The notes beneath the pieces are model-generated. The model searched no databases, was not told the origin of the DNA, and saw nothing but the letters and a program-made list of their open reading frames with translations. This document shows, one piece after another, positions 32,915 to 41,904 of a stretch of DNA of 64,000 bases. The stretch's first letter is position 1. Every line of letters begins with the position of its first letter. This DNA is from Synergistaceae bacterium (lineage in GTDB: Bacteria > Synergistota > Synergistia > Synergistales > Aminobacteriaceae), in the NCBI GenBank assembly GCA_031280635.1, contig JAITGK010000102.1, positions 1-64,000 of the forward strand, read 5' to 3'. Position numbers and translations under genes: made by a program.

Positions 32915-33697
32915 GTGAAGGACGTGCAGAACGAGAGGGACTCCCGGAACGTGGCCATCGACCGGGTGGGCGTGCGAAACGTCAGGTACCCCGTGGTCGT
33001 GCTGGATCGGGACAACGGCACCCAGAGCACGGTGGCGTCGGTCTCCATGTCCGTGTCCCTGCCCCACGAGTACCGCGGTACGCACATGAGCCGCTTCATC
33101 GAGGCGTTGGAGGGCTGCAGGGACAGCAGAATAGGCCCAGCGGCCCTGGAGGCCCTGACCCAATGCCTGTGCGGGAAGCTGGACGCTACGGAGGCCGAGG
33201 TCGTCTTCCGCTTCCCCTACTTCATCGTCAAGAGGGCCCCGGTGTCGGGGATCGAGAGCCGCATGGGCTGTGACGCCAGTCTTCGTGGAACGTGCAGGGC
33301 GGGCGAGTTCGACATGGTCACGGGGGTGGAGGCGGGGGTTCAGACCCTCTGTCCCTGCTCAAAGGAGATCTCCTCCCAGGGAGCCCACAACCAGCGCGCG
33401 GCGGTTCGTCTGGACGTCAGGATGACCGAACTCGTCTGGTTCGAGGAGATGATTCAGATGGTGGAACGTTCCTCGTCCGCTCCCCTTTTCACTCTGCTGA
33501 AACGCGCGGACGAGAAGTATGTAACGGAACAGGCTTACGCCAACCCGCGTTTTGTCGAGGACGTGGTGCGCGATCTGGCCGTGGAGCTGAATCAGGACGG
33601 CCGTATCACCTGGTACTCCATATCCGTCACGAGCGCGGAAAGCATCCACAATCACGACGCTTTCGCGGAGCTGCGCCGGGATAAAAGGGGGGACTGA
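32915..33697 (+). CDS. folE2: GTP cyclohydrolase FolE2 (type IB)
   Basis: It converts GTP to dihydroneopterin triphosphate, the entry to folate and 7-deazapurine synthesis, and is the metal-flexible alternative to FolE. The 260-residue product carries HMSRFIEALEG near residue 59, the catalytic-Cys segment VQTLCPCSKEIS near 145 and GAHNQRAAV near 157. The GTG start is one base after the queD stop, so the two are tightly coupled. The neighbouring queD points to queuosine as one use of the product. Confidence 0.95.
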   Translation: MKDVQNERDSRNVAIDRVGVRNVRYPVVVLDRDNGTQSTVASVSMSVSLPHEYRGTHMSRFIEALEGCRDSRIGPAALEALTQCLCGKLDATEAEVVFRFPYFIVKRAPVSGIESRMGCDASLRGTCRAGEFDMVTGVEAGVQTLCPCSKEISSQGAHNQRAAVRLDVRMTELVWFEEMIQMVERSSSAPLFTLLKRADEKYVTEQAYANPRFVEDVVRDLAVELNQDGRITWYSISVTSAESIHNHDAFAELRRDKRGD

Positions 33698-33738
33698 CGC
33701 TGCGGTCTTCGGGAGGGCGGAGGTCAGACAAGGGGAAC

Positions 33739-34641
33739 TTGAGTTTTTTAAAAAAAACAGTATACTGCGCCGTGGTTTTGTTCCTGGCAATGGGGGTTGT
33801 CAAGGGATATCTCCTCTGGCTGGACAATTATTTTGGGTCGCACCCAGAAGTGGTATACGCGGCGGCGGCGGGCTACATGGAGGACCTTCCACTGGAGGGC
33901 GCGCTGATATGGGACGAGGAGGTCGTCGCCGCGCCAGTGGACGGGACGCTAACCTATCCTTCTTCCACGCCAAGGCGTGTGATGAAGGGCGAAACCGTGG
34001 CCGTGGTAGATGGGACTGCGGTCAGGGCGCGAACGGCGGGCTACTTCATCCCGGCCCTGGATGGGCAGGAGGGGAACTGGGTCTACTCGCGACTCTGGCC
34101 TGGGATTCTGGACTTTCCGCGGTCCGTCGCGGCGGCTCCGTTGGGGAACGGCGCGCGGTTGCGGCGGGGGGACCCGTTGGGCAAACTGGTTCCTCAGCCT
34201 CAGGATTTGAGGTGCATCGCGTACCTGGACAAGACGGCCGCGCTGGAGCGAGACATTTCGCGCGGGTTTGTGGATATTAGGATGGAATCGGACGGCAAAA
34301 TCCGCCAAGCGGCGGTACGCGCCTATCTGGACGCGGGGCGGAAGTTCAAGGTGTACCTCACCTTGCCCTTTTTCCCACCCTCGGCGCTTTTGTCACGGGG
34401 GTTTTCGTGCAGCGTGCTAACGGGAGAGCAGCGGGGCGTGTCTGTTCCCGAGTCGGCGGTGTTACTGCGGGGTGGGAGGCTGGGGGTGCTCATGGTGCGG
34501 GGGGGGATAACGGAGTTCGTGGAGATGGAGGGCTTCCCAGCGGACGAGGGCAGTTTTTTCATCACGAAGAGCATTGACGCGGGCAGCGTGGTCGTCCTCC
34601 ACGCGGACAAGGTAAAAGAAGGAGTTATCAGGCTTTGGTAA
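33739..34641 (+). CDS. HlyD-like membrane-anchored protein upstream of yggS
   Basis: The 300-residue protein has one N-terminal membrane helix (residues 6-28). It then has a beta-rich periplasmic part with barrel-sandwich-like segments (EGALIWDEEVVAAPVDG, VMKGETVAVVDG) recalling HlyD/membrane-fusion proteins. The coiled-coil hairpin of true efflux adaptors is not evident and no ABC partner is adjacent. Genes of this kind often precede yggS in anaerobes, suggesting an envelope or division role. The start is TTG 33739 after AAGGGG. It overlaps yggS by 7 bp. Confidence 0.6.
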   Translation: MSFLKKTVYCAVVLFLAMGVVKGYLLWLDNYFGSHPEVVYAAAAGYMEDLPLEGALIWDEEVVAAPVDGTLTYPSSTPRRVMKGETVAVVDGTAVRARTAGYFIPALDGQEGNWVYSRLWPGILDFPRSVAAAPLGNGARLRRGDPLGKLVPQPQDLRCIAYLDKTAALERDISRGFVDIRMESDGKIRQAAVRAYLDAGRKFKVYLTLPFFPPSALLSRGFSCSVLTGEQRGVSVPESAVLLRGGRLGVLMVRGGITEFVEMEGFPADEGSFFITKSIDAGSVVVLHADKVKEGVIRLW

Positions 34642-35318
34642 AAGAACGCGCGGGAATAAAAGACCGTATCGCCGCCGTGCGGGAAAGGATAGAGCGAAGC
34701 GCGGGCCGCCGGGCCGCTGAGGTCAAACTGATGGCGGTCACGAAGACCCGGACGGTGGAGGAAATGCTTGAAGCCGCTCCTCTCGTGGACGCGCTGGGGG
34801 AGAATCGGGTGCAGGAGGCCGCCGCCAAAAAACGCGATTGGTCCGGCTCCGTTCAATGGCGTCTGATAGGGCGGTTGCAAAGCAACAAGGTTCGCAAGGC
34901 TCTCACGCTGTTCGACGCCCTGGACTCCCTGGACTCCGAAAAATTGGCGGTGGACGTGGAACGCATAGCGGGGGAGCTGAGGCGGGACGTCCCTGTCCTT
35001 ATTGAGGTCAACACCTCAGGTGAGGTCAGCAAGACGGGAGTCGCCCCGAGGGATTTCCCCAGGCTTTTGGAGCGGGTGTTGGCGTGCCCTCGCCTGAAGT
35101 TGGAGGGACTGATGACCATTGGCCCCCTGACAGACGACGAAGCGCGGGTGAGAAGCGCCTTCGCCCACCTGCGAGAGATGGTCGCGGACGCTCGGAAGGC
35201 CTCGGGCCTGGCGTTGCCTGTGCTCTCCATGGGAATGAGCGGTGACTACGAGTGGGCGATTTTGGAGGGTAGCACTCTGGTCAGGATAGGGACGCTCTTG
35301 TTTGGGGCGAGACGCTGA
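34635..35318 (+). CDS. yggS: PLP homeostasis protein (YggS/PROSC family)
   Basis: This single-domain alanine-racemase-fold protein binds PLP and buffers it. The 227-residue product has LMAVTKTRTVEEM with the PLP Lys near residue 36, GENRVQEAAAK near 57, WRLIGRLQSNK near 76, VLIEVNTSGE near 121 and LSMGMSGDYEWAI near 196. The TTG start overlaps the upstream gene, with AAGGAG 10 nt ahead. Confidence 0.93.
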   Translation: MVKERAGIKDRIAAVRERIERSAGRRAAEVKLMAVTKTRTVEEMLEAAPLVDALGENRVQEAAAKKRDWSGSVQWRLIGRLQSNKVRKALTLFDALDSLDSEKLAVDVERIAGELRRDVPVLIEVNTSGEVSKTGVAPRDFPRLLERVLACPRLKLEGLMTIGPLTDDEARVRSAFAHLREMVADARKASGLALPVLSMGMSGDYEWAILEGSTLVRIGTLLFGARR

Positions 35319-35413
35319 GGAAGACAAACGGGATTTTTTTGCTTTTTGTCGCCGCGCTCTTTCTCAAGCCGCGCGATATCTTTCGATATGGATAAGGTGG
35401 AGGCGGAATTTTC

Positions 35414-36007
35414 TTGAATCCCAAAATGAAGGTATTGAAGGCGCTGAATCTGCCAAACACGTTGAGCCTCATCCGCGTTTTCCTGGCCCCGCTGGTGCTC
35501 CTGTTTCTTTCCCTACGCATCACCACACCCGTCCCCTATCTGACCGATCTGGGGAAAGGACCCCTGACGTGGGGGGACGTACTAGCGGGAGGAACCTTTA
35601 TCGCCGCGGCTATAACGGACTCCCTGGACGGGTACATCGCGCGCAGGCACAAACTGGTGACGACGCTGGGGAAGTTCATCGACCCCCTTGCGGACAAGGT
35701 GCTGGTCATCGCGGCGATGGTGGCCTTGGTGGAGTTGCAGCGAGTGCCAGCGTGGATTGTCGTTGTCATCATCACGCGCGAGTTTGTGGTGACAGGCCTG
35801 CGGCTGGTGGCCTCCGCTGAGGGCGTGGTGATCGCCGCCTCGCCGGGAGGCAAAATCAAGACGATTTTCCAGATCGTCGCCGTCTCCCTTCTCATACTGA
35901 AGCTACCGGGCGGAATAGCCTTAATGTGGGTGGCGATGTTCCTCACCGTCTGGTCGGGGATGGAGTACCTCGCCAACGGCGCGAAAATGCTGATTGAGAC
36001 GGACTGA
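35414..36007 (+). CDS. pgsA: CDP-diacylglycerol--glycerol-3-phosphate 3-phosphatidyltransferase
   Basis: PgsA makes phosphatidylglycerophosphate for phosphatidylglycerol and cardiolipin. The 197-residue membrane protein has four to five helices. The CDP-alcohol phosphotransferase signature is complete: DSLDGYIAR, then a Gly in TLGKFIDPLADKV eight residues later, with the spaced Asp residues intact. LNLPNTLSLIR near residue 11 is typical of the family. The start is TTG 35414 after GGAGGCGG; an in-frame ATG at 35426 lacks an RBS. Confidence 0.93.
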   Translation: MNPKMKVLKALNLPNTLSLIRVFLAPLVLLFLSLRITTPVPYLTDLGKGPLTWGDVLAGGTFIAAAITDSLDGYIARRHKLVTTLGKFIDPLADKVLVIAAMVALVELQRVPAWIVVVIITREFVVTGLRLVASAEGVVIAASPGGKIKTIFQIVAVSLLILKLPGGIALMWVAMFLTVWSGMEYLANGAKMLIETD

Positions 36008-36025
36008 GGTCAGTATGGAGGGTGA

Positions 36026-37660
36026 ATGTTGGGTCTGATAAGCGGCTACATGCGGGATATGAAGCGGGAGTTTTCCGGGTATGGAGCGGCGGCGTTCGGA
36101 CAGGACGCCCTGGCGGGGGTAACGGTTGCCGCCGTAGCGCTGCCTCTGGCGCTTGCCTTCGGGGTCGGAAGCGGGGCGGACGCGGCATCGGGGCTGATCT
36201 CAGCTATTGTATCGGCGTTCGTCATTGGGGGGCTTTCCGGCGCGTCCTTTCAAATTTCCGGACCCACGGGGGCCATGACGGCCATCCTGATCCCCCTGTC
36301 GGCTAGGTTTGGATTTTCTGGGGTGCTGGCAGCGGGCTTCGTCTCCGGGGCGCTACTGATCTTAGCGGGACTGTGCCGGGCGGGCAGGCTGGTCAACCTC
36401 ATTCCGGCCCCCGTCATCACTGGGTTCACCTCCGGCATCGCAGTCATCATCGCCTTGGGACAGTTGGAATCCCTCTTCGGCGTCAAGTCCGAGGGGACGG
36501 AAACGCTAGGACGGGCCTACAACATCTTTGCCCACGGTTTTCACCCCAACCTTTACGCGACGGCGGTGGGAGCGGTGGTGATTTTGCTCGTGCTTCTGTG
36601 GCCCAAGAAATGGGCCTCACGAGTACCGGGCTCCCTGGCCGGGATCGTTTTTGGAGCGACGGCTTGCTCTTTTCTGAGGCTTCCTGTGGACACGGTGGGG
36701 AACATTCCACAGACGCTGATGCATGAGTCTCGCCTGACGACCGGAATGTTGGTTGAAGTACTTTCCCAGCCCATCCTGGTGGCGGGAACGAGCATCGCGG
36801 CCTTGGGCATGGTGGAAAGCCTGCTCTGTGGGATAGCCGGGGGCCGGATGAAGGGGGAGAAGCTCAACGTGGACCGCGAGCTGGTCGCTCAGGGGCTCGG
36901 CAACATCCTGCTCCCCTTTTTGGGCGGGGTACCGGCCACGGCGGCCATTGCCCGCACCAGCGTCGCCATCAAGTCCGGCTGCCGCACGAGGCTAACCGGC
37001 GTAACGCAAGGGGCGGCGCTTTTGCTGTCCATGTTTCTGCTGGGGCCCTTCATGTCGAAAATCCCGCTGGCGGCCCTGGCCGGGGTTTTGATCGTCACGG
37101 CTTGGCGCATGAATGAGTGGCGTAGCATCCGGTACATTTTCGGGCGCAAGTTCCGCTGGGGTGAAGCGAAATTCCTGATCACCCTAAGCGCCACTGTCGT
37201 CTTTGACCTAACCATCGCCATAGCGGCGGGGGTGTTCTTCGCTGTGGCGACCTTCGTAAGCAAGGTGGCCTCCATTGAGGTGACGGTGAGTGAGATTGAC
37301 CCAGTCCGGCTCCATGGCAGGTCCGTTCCGACCCCGCACACCCAGGTGGTCTATGTAACCGGCCCCATGTTTTTCGCGGCCATGGGGCGGTTCGAGGAGG
37401 CCGTCCACGCGGCGGAGGCGAAGGTACTTATTTTCTCGATGAGGGGAGTCCCTTACATCGACACCTCCGGCGCGCAAATGCTGTGGGACTTCTGCTCTCA
37501 GAAAAAAAAGGAGAGCGTCTTGGTGTTTTTCTCAGCTTTACAGCCTAGGGTCAAGGAGCTACTGTTCCAGGCGGGCGTCGCGGAACTCGTGGGCAGGGAT
37601 TCTTTCTACGAAACGGCCCTGGACGCCATCGAAGCGGCGAGCGCCATGAGGCGCGCCTGA
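36026..37660 (+). CDS. SulP-family anion transporter with STAS domain
   Basis: The 544-residue SLC26/SulP protein has about 12-14 membrane segments, beginning DALAGVTVAAVALPLALAFG near residue 27, with the GGLSGASFQISGPTGAM element near 70. A cytosolic STAS domain starts near residue 430 (VVYVTGPMFFAAMGRFEEA, then RGVPYIDTSGAQMLWDF). SulP proteins carry sulfate, bicarbonate or dicarboxylates; the substrate is not determinable. ATG 36026 follows GGAGGG. It lies 18 bp after pgsA. Confidence 0.9.
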   Translation: MLGLISGYMRDMKREFSGYGAAAFGQDALAGVTVAAVALPLALAFGVGSGADAASGLISAIVSAFVIGGLSGASFQISGPTGAMTAILIPLSARFGFSGVLAAGFVSGALLILAGLCRAGRLVNLIPAPVITGFTSGIAVIIALGQLESLFGVKSEGTETLGRAYNIFAHGFHPNLYATAVGAVVILLVLLWPKKWASRVPGSLAGIVFGATACSFLRLPVDTVGNIPQTLMHESRLTTGMLVEVLSQPILVAGTSIAALGMVESLLCGIAGGRMKGEKLNVDRELVAQGLGNILLPFLGGVPATAAIARTSVAIKSGCRTRLTGVTQGAALLLSMFLLGPFMSKIPLAALAGVLIVTAWRMNEWRSIRYIFGRKFRWGEAKFLITLSATVVFDLTIAIAAGVFFAVATFVSKVASIEVTVSEIDPVRLHGRSVPTPHTQVVYVTGPMFFAAMGRFEEAVHAAEAKVLIFSMRGVPYIDTSGAQMLWDFCSQKKKESVLVFFSALQPRVKELLFQAGVAELVGRDSFYETALDAIEAASAMRRA

Positions 37661-37679
37661 GAACACGGCTTTCTTCATT

Positions 37680-38834
37680 ATGCGGCTCATTGCTTACCTG
37701 ATCGTCACCACCTGGGCGATCTATTCTTGTTCCAACGTTTTTTTTCTTTTCGCGGCCTACCTAGAGCGCAGTGGCTTTCCGTCCGAGGACGCCGGGCTCC
37801 TGGTGGGGGCCTTTTACGGGGCCACGACGCTGGCGCGCGTGTTGGGCGGCTGGGCTGTGGAACGCGTCGGGATACGCCGCGCTATGGCAGCCTCAGCGTT
37901 CCTCTGCCTAGGAGCGGCTCTTTTGAACTTGGCCGCGTCTTCCTTTTGGCACTTTTTATGGATTCGCCTAGCGATGGGATGCGCCTATGGGGTGTTCGTG
38001 GTGGCCCTAACCACCTATCAATCCCTGGTGATCCCCGAAGAAACCCGCGGTCTGGCTTTTGTCTTCATTACCCTGGGAGCCCTCTCCTGTCTTTTCACCG
38101 TCGTCCCACTGGCGGACTGGTTGCTGACGCGGGGATACGACAAGGCGTTTCTAGCGCTCCCCGTGGGCGCGGCGCTGCTCTGCGCGGTACAGGCCTTCCG
38201 CCTGCCGCCCGTCTCCGCCGCGTTTGACGCTGGGGAGCAAAGCTGGGGAACGTGGGGCGAGTTCTACCAATACTCTCCCTTTTGGCGTATCGCGGCATCC
38301 TGTATTTTCTTTGGGCTCTGCGACGCCTCAATTGTCTACATCCCAGCCTTGGCGCTGTCCATGGGACTCGCGCCCTCTTCCTTCGTCGTCGCCAATGGAC
38401 TGGGAGCGCTGGCAATGCGGACGCTGGCGCGGGACTTCTTCAATCGTCACCCCCGCTATGCCCTCGCGGGACCCTCCTTGCTGGTCATGGCGGTTTTTCT
38501 CTACCTGACCCCTCTGTCGAAGGACAATCTAGGACTCTTCGCCTGCGGTTTTTTCTACGGCGTGGGGATGGGCTACGGGTTCCCGGCGCACCTGGCTCTG
38601 ATTGGCGACCTGGCGCCCGCGCGTCTGCGCGCGAAATCGTCCACGCTGGTTTATTTCTGCTACGACGTCAGTTTTTTCCTCTTGCCCATGCTCATGGGTT
38701 TCGTGGCCCCCATGCTGGGGAAGACCGGAGCGTTCCGACTCCTGGGGCTTTCATGCGTCGCTTCCGGCGTCGGCGTGACCGTCATGTGGGCGCTGTTCGC
38801 GGAGGTCCCCAAAAAAGAAAGAAAAGCTGGTTGA
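37680..38834 (+). CDS. MFS transporter
   Basis: The 384-residue major-facilitator protein has 12 predicted helices. The loop 2-3 region ARVLGGWAVERVGIRRAMAA near residue 53 fits the MFS G-x-x-x-D/E-R-x-G-R-R/K pattern. Drug or metabolite export is likely by family; substrate unknown. It follows the SulP gene by 19 bp but without a clear RBS, so its start may lie slightly downstream. Confidence 0.8.
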   Translation: MRLIAYLIVTTWAIYSCSNVFFLFAAYLERSGFPSEDAGLLVGAFYGATTLARVLGGWAVERVGIRRAMAASAFLCLGAALLNLAASSFWHFLWIRLAMGCAYGVFVVALTTYQSLVIPEETRGLAFVFITLGALSCLFTVVPLADWLLTRGYDKAFLALPVGAALLCAVQAFRLPPVSAAFDAGEQSWGTWGEFYQYSPFWRIAASCIFFGLCDASIVYIPALALSMGLAPSSFVVANGLGALAMRTLARDFFNRHPRYALAGPSLLVMAVFLYLTPLSKDNLGLFACGFFYGVGMGYGFPAHLALIGDLAPARLRAKSSTLVYFCYDVSFFLLPMLMGFVAPMLGKTGAFRLLGLSCVASGVGVTVMWALFAEVPKKERKAG

Positions 38835-39131
38835 CGCGGCGGATTGCATCATGTTATCGTAATACAGGGAGGCGCGAAGCCCCCCCTTTATTCCGTCTCC
38901 TCAGCAATCCCAATTTTGAAAGCGATTTTTTGCTACAAGCGCGCGTAAAAGCCGCTGCCCTTGACGGGGTTGAACCCGTAACCCCATTAAACATCAACGA
39001 AATCGCGTTTCCCGCGTGTCGTTTGTCTGTGATAAAGTCCTCCCATAACTCGTCTGTGAAAATGTCCGCTGGGTAAAATGTGGAAGCTACCTCTTTAAGC
39101 TTGCTTGCGAATTTGAGAGGTCAGTTCCAGC
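38835..39131. other. Intergenic stretch with hairpins before the sugar locus
   Basis: No supported gene. A terminator-like hairpin GGGAGGC/GCCCCCC followed by TTTATT lies at 38867-38892 after the MFS gene. A perfect GGGGTT-N8-AACCCC inverted repeat at 38966-38985 is a possible operator. A plausible-looking minus-strand frame (about 38900-39070) has no start or RBS. Confidence 0.4.
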
Positions 39132-39160
39132 TTGACAAACGAGGCCGCCTCCAATATATT
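39132..39160 (+). promoter_or_regulatory. Sigma70-type promoter of the sugar-utilisation locus
   Basis: TTGACA (39132-39137), an exact 17-bp spacer and TATATT (39155-39160). The predicted 5' leader of about 170 nt contains a hairpin GCATCGG/CCGATGT with a five-base loop (39202-39220). Confidence 0.75.
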
Positions 39161-39336
39161 AACCTAAGCGACTCATCGTTATGGTATAGATTTTTTCGAG
39201 AGCATCGGAGAAGCCGATGTATTCGGATTACATTCAAAAATGGCCTCGGCCAGGGTTCTATTATCACGATAAGATTCTATTGTCAAAAAGGGAAAAGAAC
39301 TCACCGCGCGAAAATAAACCGCAAAGGGAGATCGTG

Positions 39337-40221
39337 ATGAACAAGTTTGGCATACACTATGCGTTCTGGGGAAATCAGTGGGATGCGGACCTGTGCGAGA
39401 GGGTGCGTTTTGCCGCCGAGGCCGGGTTCAACGTGCTGGAGGTCACACCTCCCGGCTACATGATCGAACTCGACAAAAACAGGATGAGCGAACTCAAAAA
39501 ATGCGCGGAAGACAACAACGTGGAGTTAACTTTTTGCATTGGATTCCCCCGCGAAAAAGACATGTCCAGTCCCGACGCGGACGTGCGCGCCGCCGGAATC
39601 AACTATTCAAAGCGCATGATCGAGGCCGTGCACCACATGGGCGCTGAGATGCTCAGCGGCATTCTGTACAGTTGGTGGCCCTATCTCTACGACATCCCAA
39701 TCACGCCCACATACAAGGCGGATTGCTGGAAACGCGGCGTCGAGTCGGTCAGGCAGGTGATCCCGATGGCGGCGGAGGCCGGTATTTTTTACGTTGTTGA
39801 AATGGTGAATCGTTTTGAGCAGTTCATCGTCAACTCAACCGCGGAGGGCAAGCGCTTTTGCCAGGATGTAGGACATCCCAACATGCAGCTTCTGATCGAC
39901 GTGTTTCACGCAAACATAGAAGAGGAAAACATAGCGGACGCTGTCCGCGACGCTGGTGGTCTGCTGGGGCATATGCACTGGAGCGAAAACAACCGCCGCC
40001 TGCCTGGGACAGGTCGTCATATGCCGTGGAGCGAGATAGCGGCGGCGCTCAAGGAAATAGACTACCAAGGGCGGATCGTCCTTGAACCCTTTGTGGCAAC
40101 TGGAGGCCTGGTAGGTCATGACCTGCGCATCTGGCGCGACCTGGACACCGACGTATCGTTTTCCGCGCGTCAAGAGGCGCTGAAAAAATCCCTGGCCTTC
40201 GCCAAAAAGCTGATGACTTAA
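39337..40221 (+). CDS. Ketose 3-epimerase (D-tagatose/D-allulose 3-epimerase family)
   Basis: The 294-residue TIM-barrel epimerase resembles D-psicose (D-allulose) 3-epimerase along its length. Shared features are FGIHYAFWG at the start, AAGINYSKRMIEA near 88, VEMVNRFEQFIVNSTAEG near 153, LLIDVFHANIEEE near 183 and EPFVATGG near 247. Metal-ligand positions (Glu in VEMVNRFE, Asp in LLIDVFH, a later His, Glu in VLEPF) are all present. It would interconvert ketohexoses such as D-allulose and D-fructose, or ketopentoses. ATG 39337 follows AAGGGAG. First gene of the locus, with the promoter above and the kinase next. Confidence 0.85.
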   Translation: MNKFGIHYAFWGNQWDADLCERVRFAAEAGFNVLEVTPPGYMIELDKNRMSELKKCAEDNNVELTFCIGFPREKDMSSPDADVRAAGINYSKRMIEAVHHMGAEMLSGILYSWWPYLYDIPITPTYKADCWKRGVESVRQVIPMAAEAGIFYVVEMVNRFEQFIVNSTAEGKRFCQDVGHPNMQLLIDVFHANIEEENIADAVRDAGGLLGHMHWSENNRRLPGTGRHMPWSEIAAALKEIDYQGRIVLEPFVATGGLVGHDLRIWRDLDTDVSFSARQEALKKSLAFAKKLMT

Positions 40222-40231
40222 GGCCAACACC

Positions 40232-41722
40232 ATGGCGCTTTTATTGGGGATTGACATCGGGACGTCCAGCGTCAAAGCGGTGCTGATAGACCGGGAGGGC
40301 GCTGTTCTCTCCCTCTCGCGGCAGGAATATTCTTTCGACATTCCGCGGAAGGGTTGGGCCGAGCAGGACCCTGAAGTTTGGTGGCAAGCCGTGCGTCATA
40401 CGGTGAGAGAGGTCGTGCGCAAGACAAACCCGCGCCCCTCGCGCATAGACGGGATAGGGTTCTCGGGGCAGATGCACGGACTGACGCCTCTGAGTTCCGA
40501 CGGAAAGCCTTTACGCAAGGCCATAATCTGGTGTGACCAACGTTCTATCGCGCAGGTGGAGAAAATTCGCGGCGTCTTTGGGACCGAAAAGCTTGGGACG
40601 ATCACCCGCAATCCAATCGCGACGGGTTTTCAACTGGCGTCTTTGCTTTGGATGAAGGAGAACGAGCCACACATTTATGACAAAATTAGTCATGTGCTCC
40701 TGCCCAAGGATTACGTGCGTTATCGTATGACAGGGCGCTTGTCCACTGACATAACGGATGCGTCAAGCACCTTGGCTCTCGACGTGCGGCATGGATGCTG
40801 GGCGCGCGAAGTTCTTGACAGGCTGGAGTTAAACGCGGGGTTCTATCCTCCCATTTTTATGCCGGACGAGGAGGCCGGCGTCGTAACGCCCGAAGCGGCG
40901 CAAGCCACTGGCCTCGAAGCCGGTATTCGGGTTTTTCAGGGCGGGGCCGATCAAGTGATGCAGGCCATAGGCAATGGTATTATAGCTCCGGGACAGGTTT
41001 CTGTCACGATAGGCACAGGAGCGCAGATATTCTCCCCTATAGCGTCGCCGTTTTACGACAAGGCCCTGCGCTCCCACACGTTCAACAATTTTTGCCGGGG
41101 TAGCTGGTACTTCATGGGCGCGACTCTGGGGGGAGGACTTTCACTCAAGTGGCTGCGCGACAATATTTTTCCGAAAGGAACGTCCTATCAGGACATGAAC
41201 AACTTGGCTGAGAAAATACCACCTGGGAGCGAGGGTCTCGTTTTTTTGCCTTACTTGGCCGGCGAACGCACTCCTCACATGGATCCTTACGCCAGGGGAA
41301 TGTTTTTTGGTCTCCAGCTCAACCACACCGCGGGGCACTTGGTTCGGGCGGTGATGGAAGGAGTGGTATTCTCCCTCAAGGACTGCTTGGCTGTGTTCTA
41401 CGAGATGGGGCAGGAATGCCAACGCGTCATCGCGTCGGGAGGAGGGGCTCAAAGCGCTTTGTGGCTGCAAATCCAGGCGGACGTCCTGCAGCGTCCCGTC
41501 TACACGTCGCGAATGACGGAGCAGGCCAGCGTTGGAGCGGCCATCTCGGCCGGGGTCGGCGCTGGGGTATACGCCGATTACGTCGAGGCCTGTTCTGCCG
41601 TCATACGATGGAACGACCGGCCTCATCTCCCCATTCGCCAAAACGCCGACGCTTACGAGGAGTATTACCGGCTTTTCCGAGACTTGTACGCCACCAATAA
41701 GGAGTCCATGCGCCGTTTATAG
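40232..41722 (+). CDS. xylB: FGGY-family carbohydrate kinase (xylulokinase-like)
   Basis: It phosphorylates a ketose, probably the epimerase product. The 496-residue product has GIDIGTSSVKAVLID at residues 6-20, IGFSGQMHGLTPL near 77, PKDYVRYRMTG near 160, the catalytic Asp in GGADQVMQAIGNG near 237 and GTGAQIFSP near 257, and AGERTPHMDPYARG near 347. It is closest to xylulokinase by eye, but D-allulose or D-ribulose may be the true substrate. The TAG stop is formed by the first bases of dispersed repeat copy C. Confidence 0.85.
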   Translation: MALLLGIDIGTSSVKAVLIDREGAVLSLSRQEYSFDIPRKGWAEQDPEVWWQAVRHTVREVVRKTNPRPSRIDGIGFSGQMHGLTPLSSDGKPLRKAIIWCDQRSIAQVEKIRGVFGTEKLGTITRNPIATGFQLASLLWMKENEPHIYDKISHVLLPKDYVRYRMTGRLSTDITDASSTLALDVRHGCWAREVLDRLELNAGFYPPIFMPDEEAGVVTPEAAQATGLEAGIRVFQGGADQVMQAIGNGIIAPGQVSVTIGTGAQIFSPIASPFYDKALRSHTFNNFCRGSWYFMGATLGGGLSLKWLRDNIFPKGTSYQDMNNLAEKIPPGSEGLVFLPYLAGERTPHMDPYARGMFFGLQLNHTAGHLVRAVMEGVVFSLKDCLAVFYEMGQECQRVIASGGGAQSALWLQIQADVLQRPVYTSRMTEQASVGAAISAGVGAGVYADYVEACSAVIRWNDRPHLPIRQNADAYEEYYRLFRDLYATNKESMRRL

Positions 41723-41801
41723 TGGGTTGCGCAATCATACGCAAAAATAAGAGACCAAAAGCCGGGTATAAACGGTGTGCGTAAAAGAGCCAACGGCTCT
41801 A
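41718..41801 (+). repeat. Dispersed intergenic repeat, type I, copy C
   Basis: It starts TATAGTGGGTTGCGCAATCA, supplying the xylB stop, and ends with the perfect hairpin AGAGCC-AAC-GGCTCT. It is about 13 bp shorter than copies B, D and F because part of the GCAAAAACTTTG segment is missing. Confidence 0.85.
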
Positions 41802-41904
41802 AAACCGTGGCGGCGTTTGGGAGGTGAGAGCGCGGAGTTATAGTTTTTGTCGCGCGCGCGTTTGGGCGATGTTTGGGGATGTATTGAAAGGAGGAAAAAA
41901 TCAC

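Noticed and set aside
38900-39070. Minus-strand frame with protein-like composition before the sugar locus
   Set aside because: No start codon with RBS and no family recognised; the stretch lies between a terminator-like hairpin and a consensus promoter.
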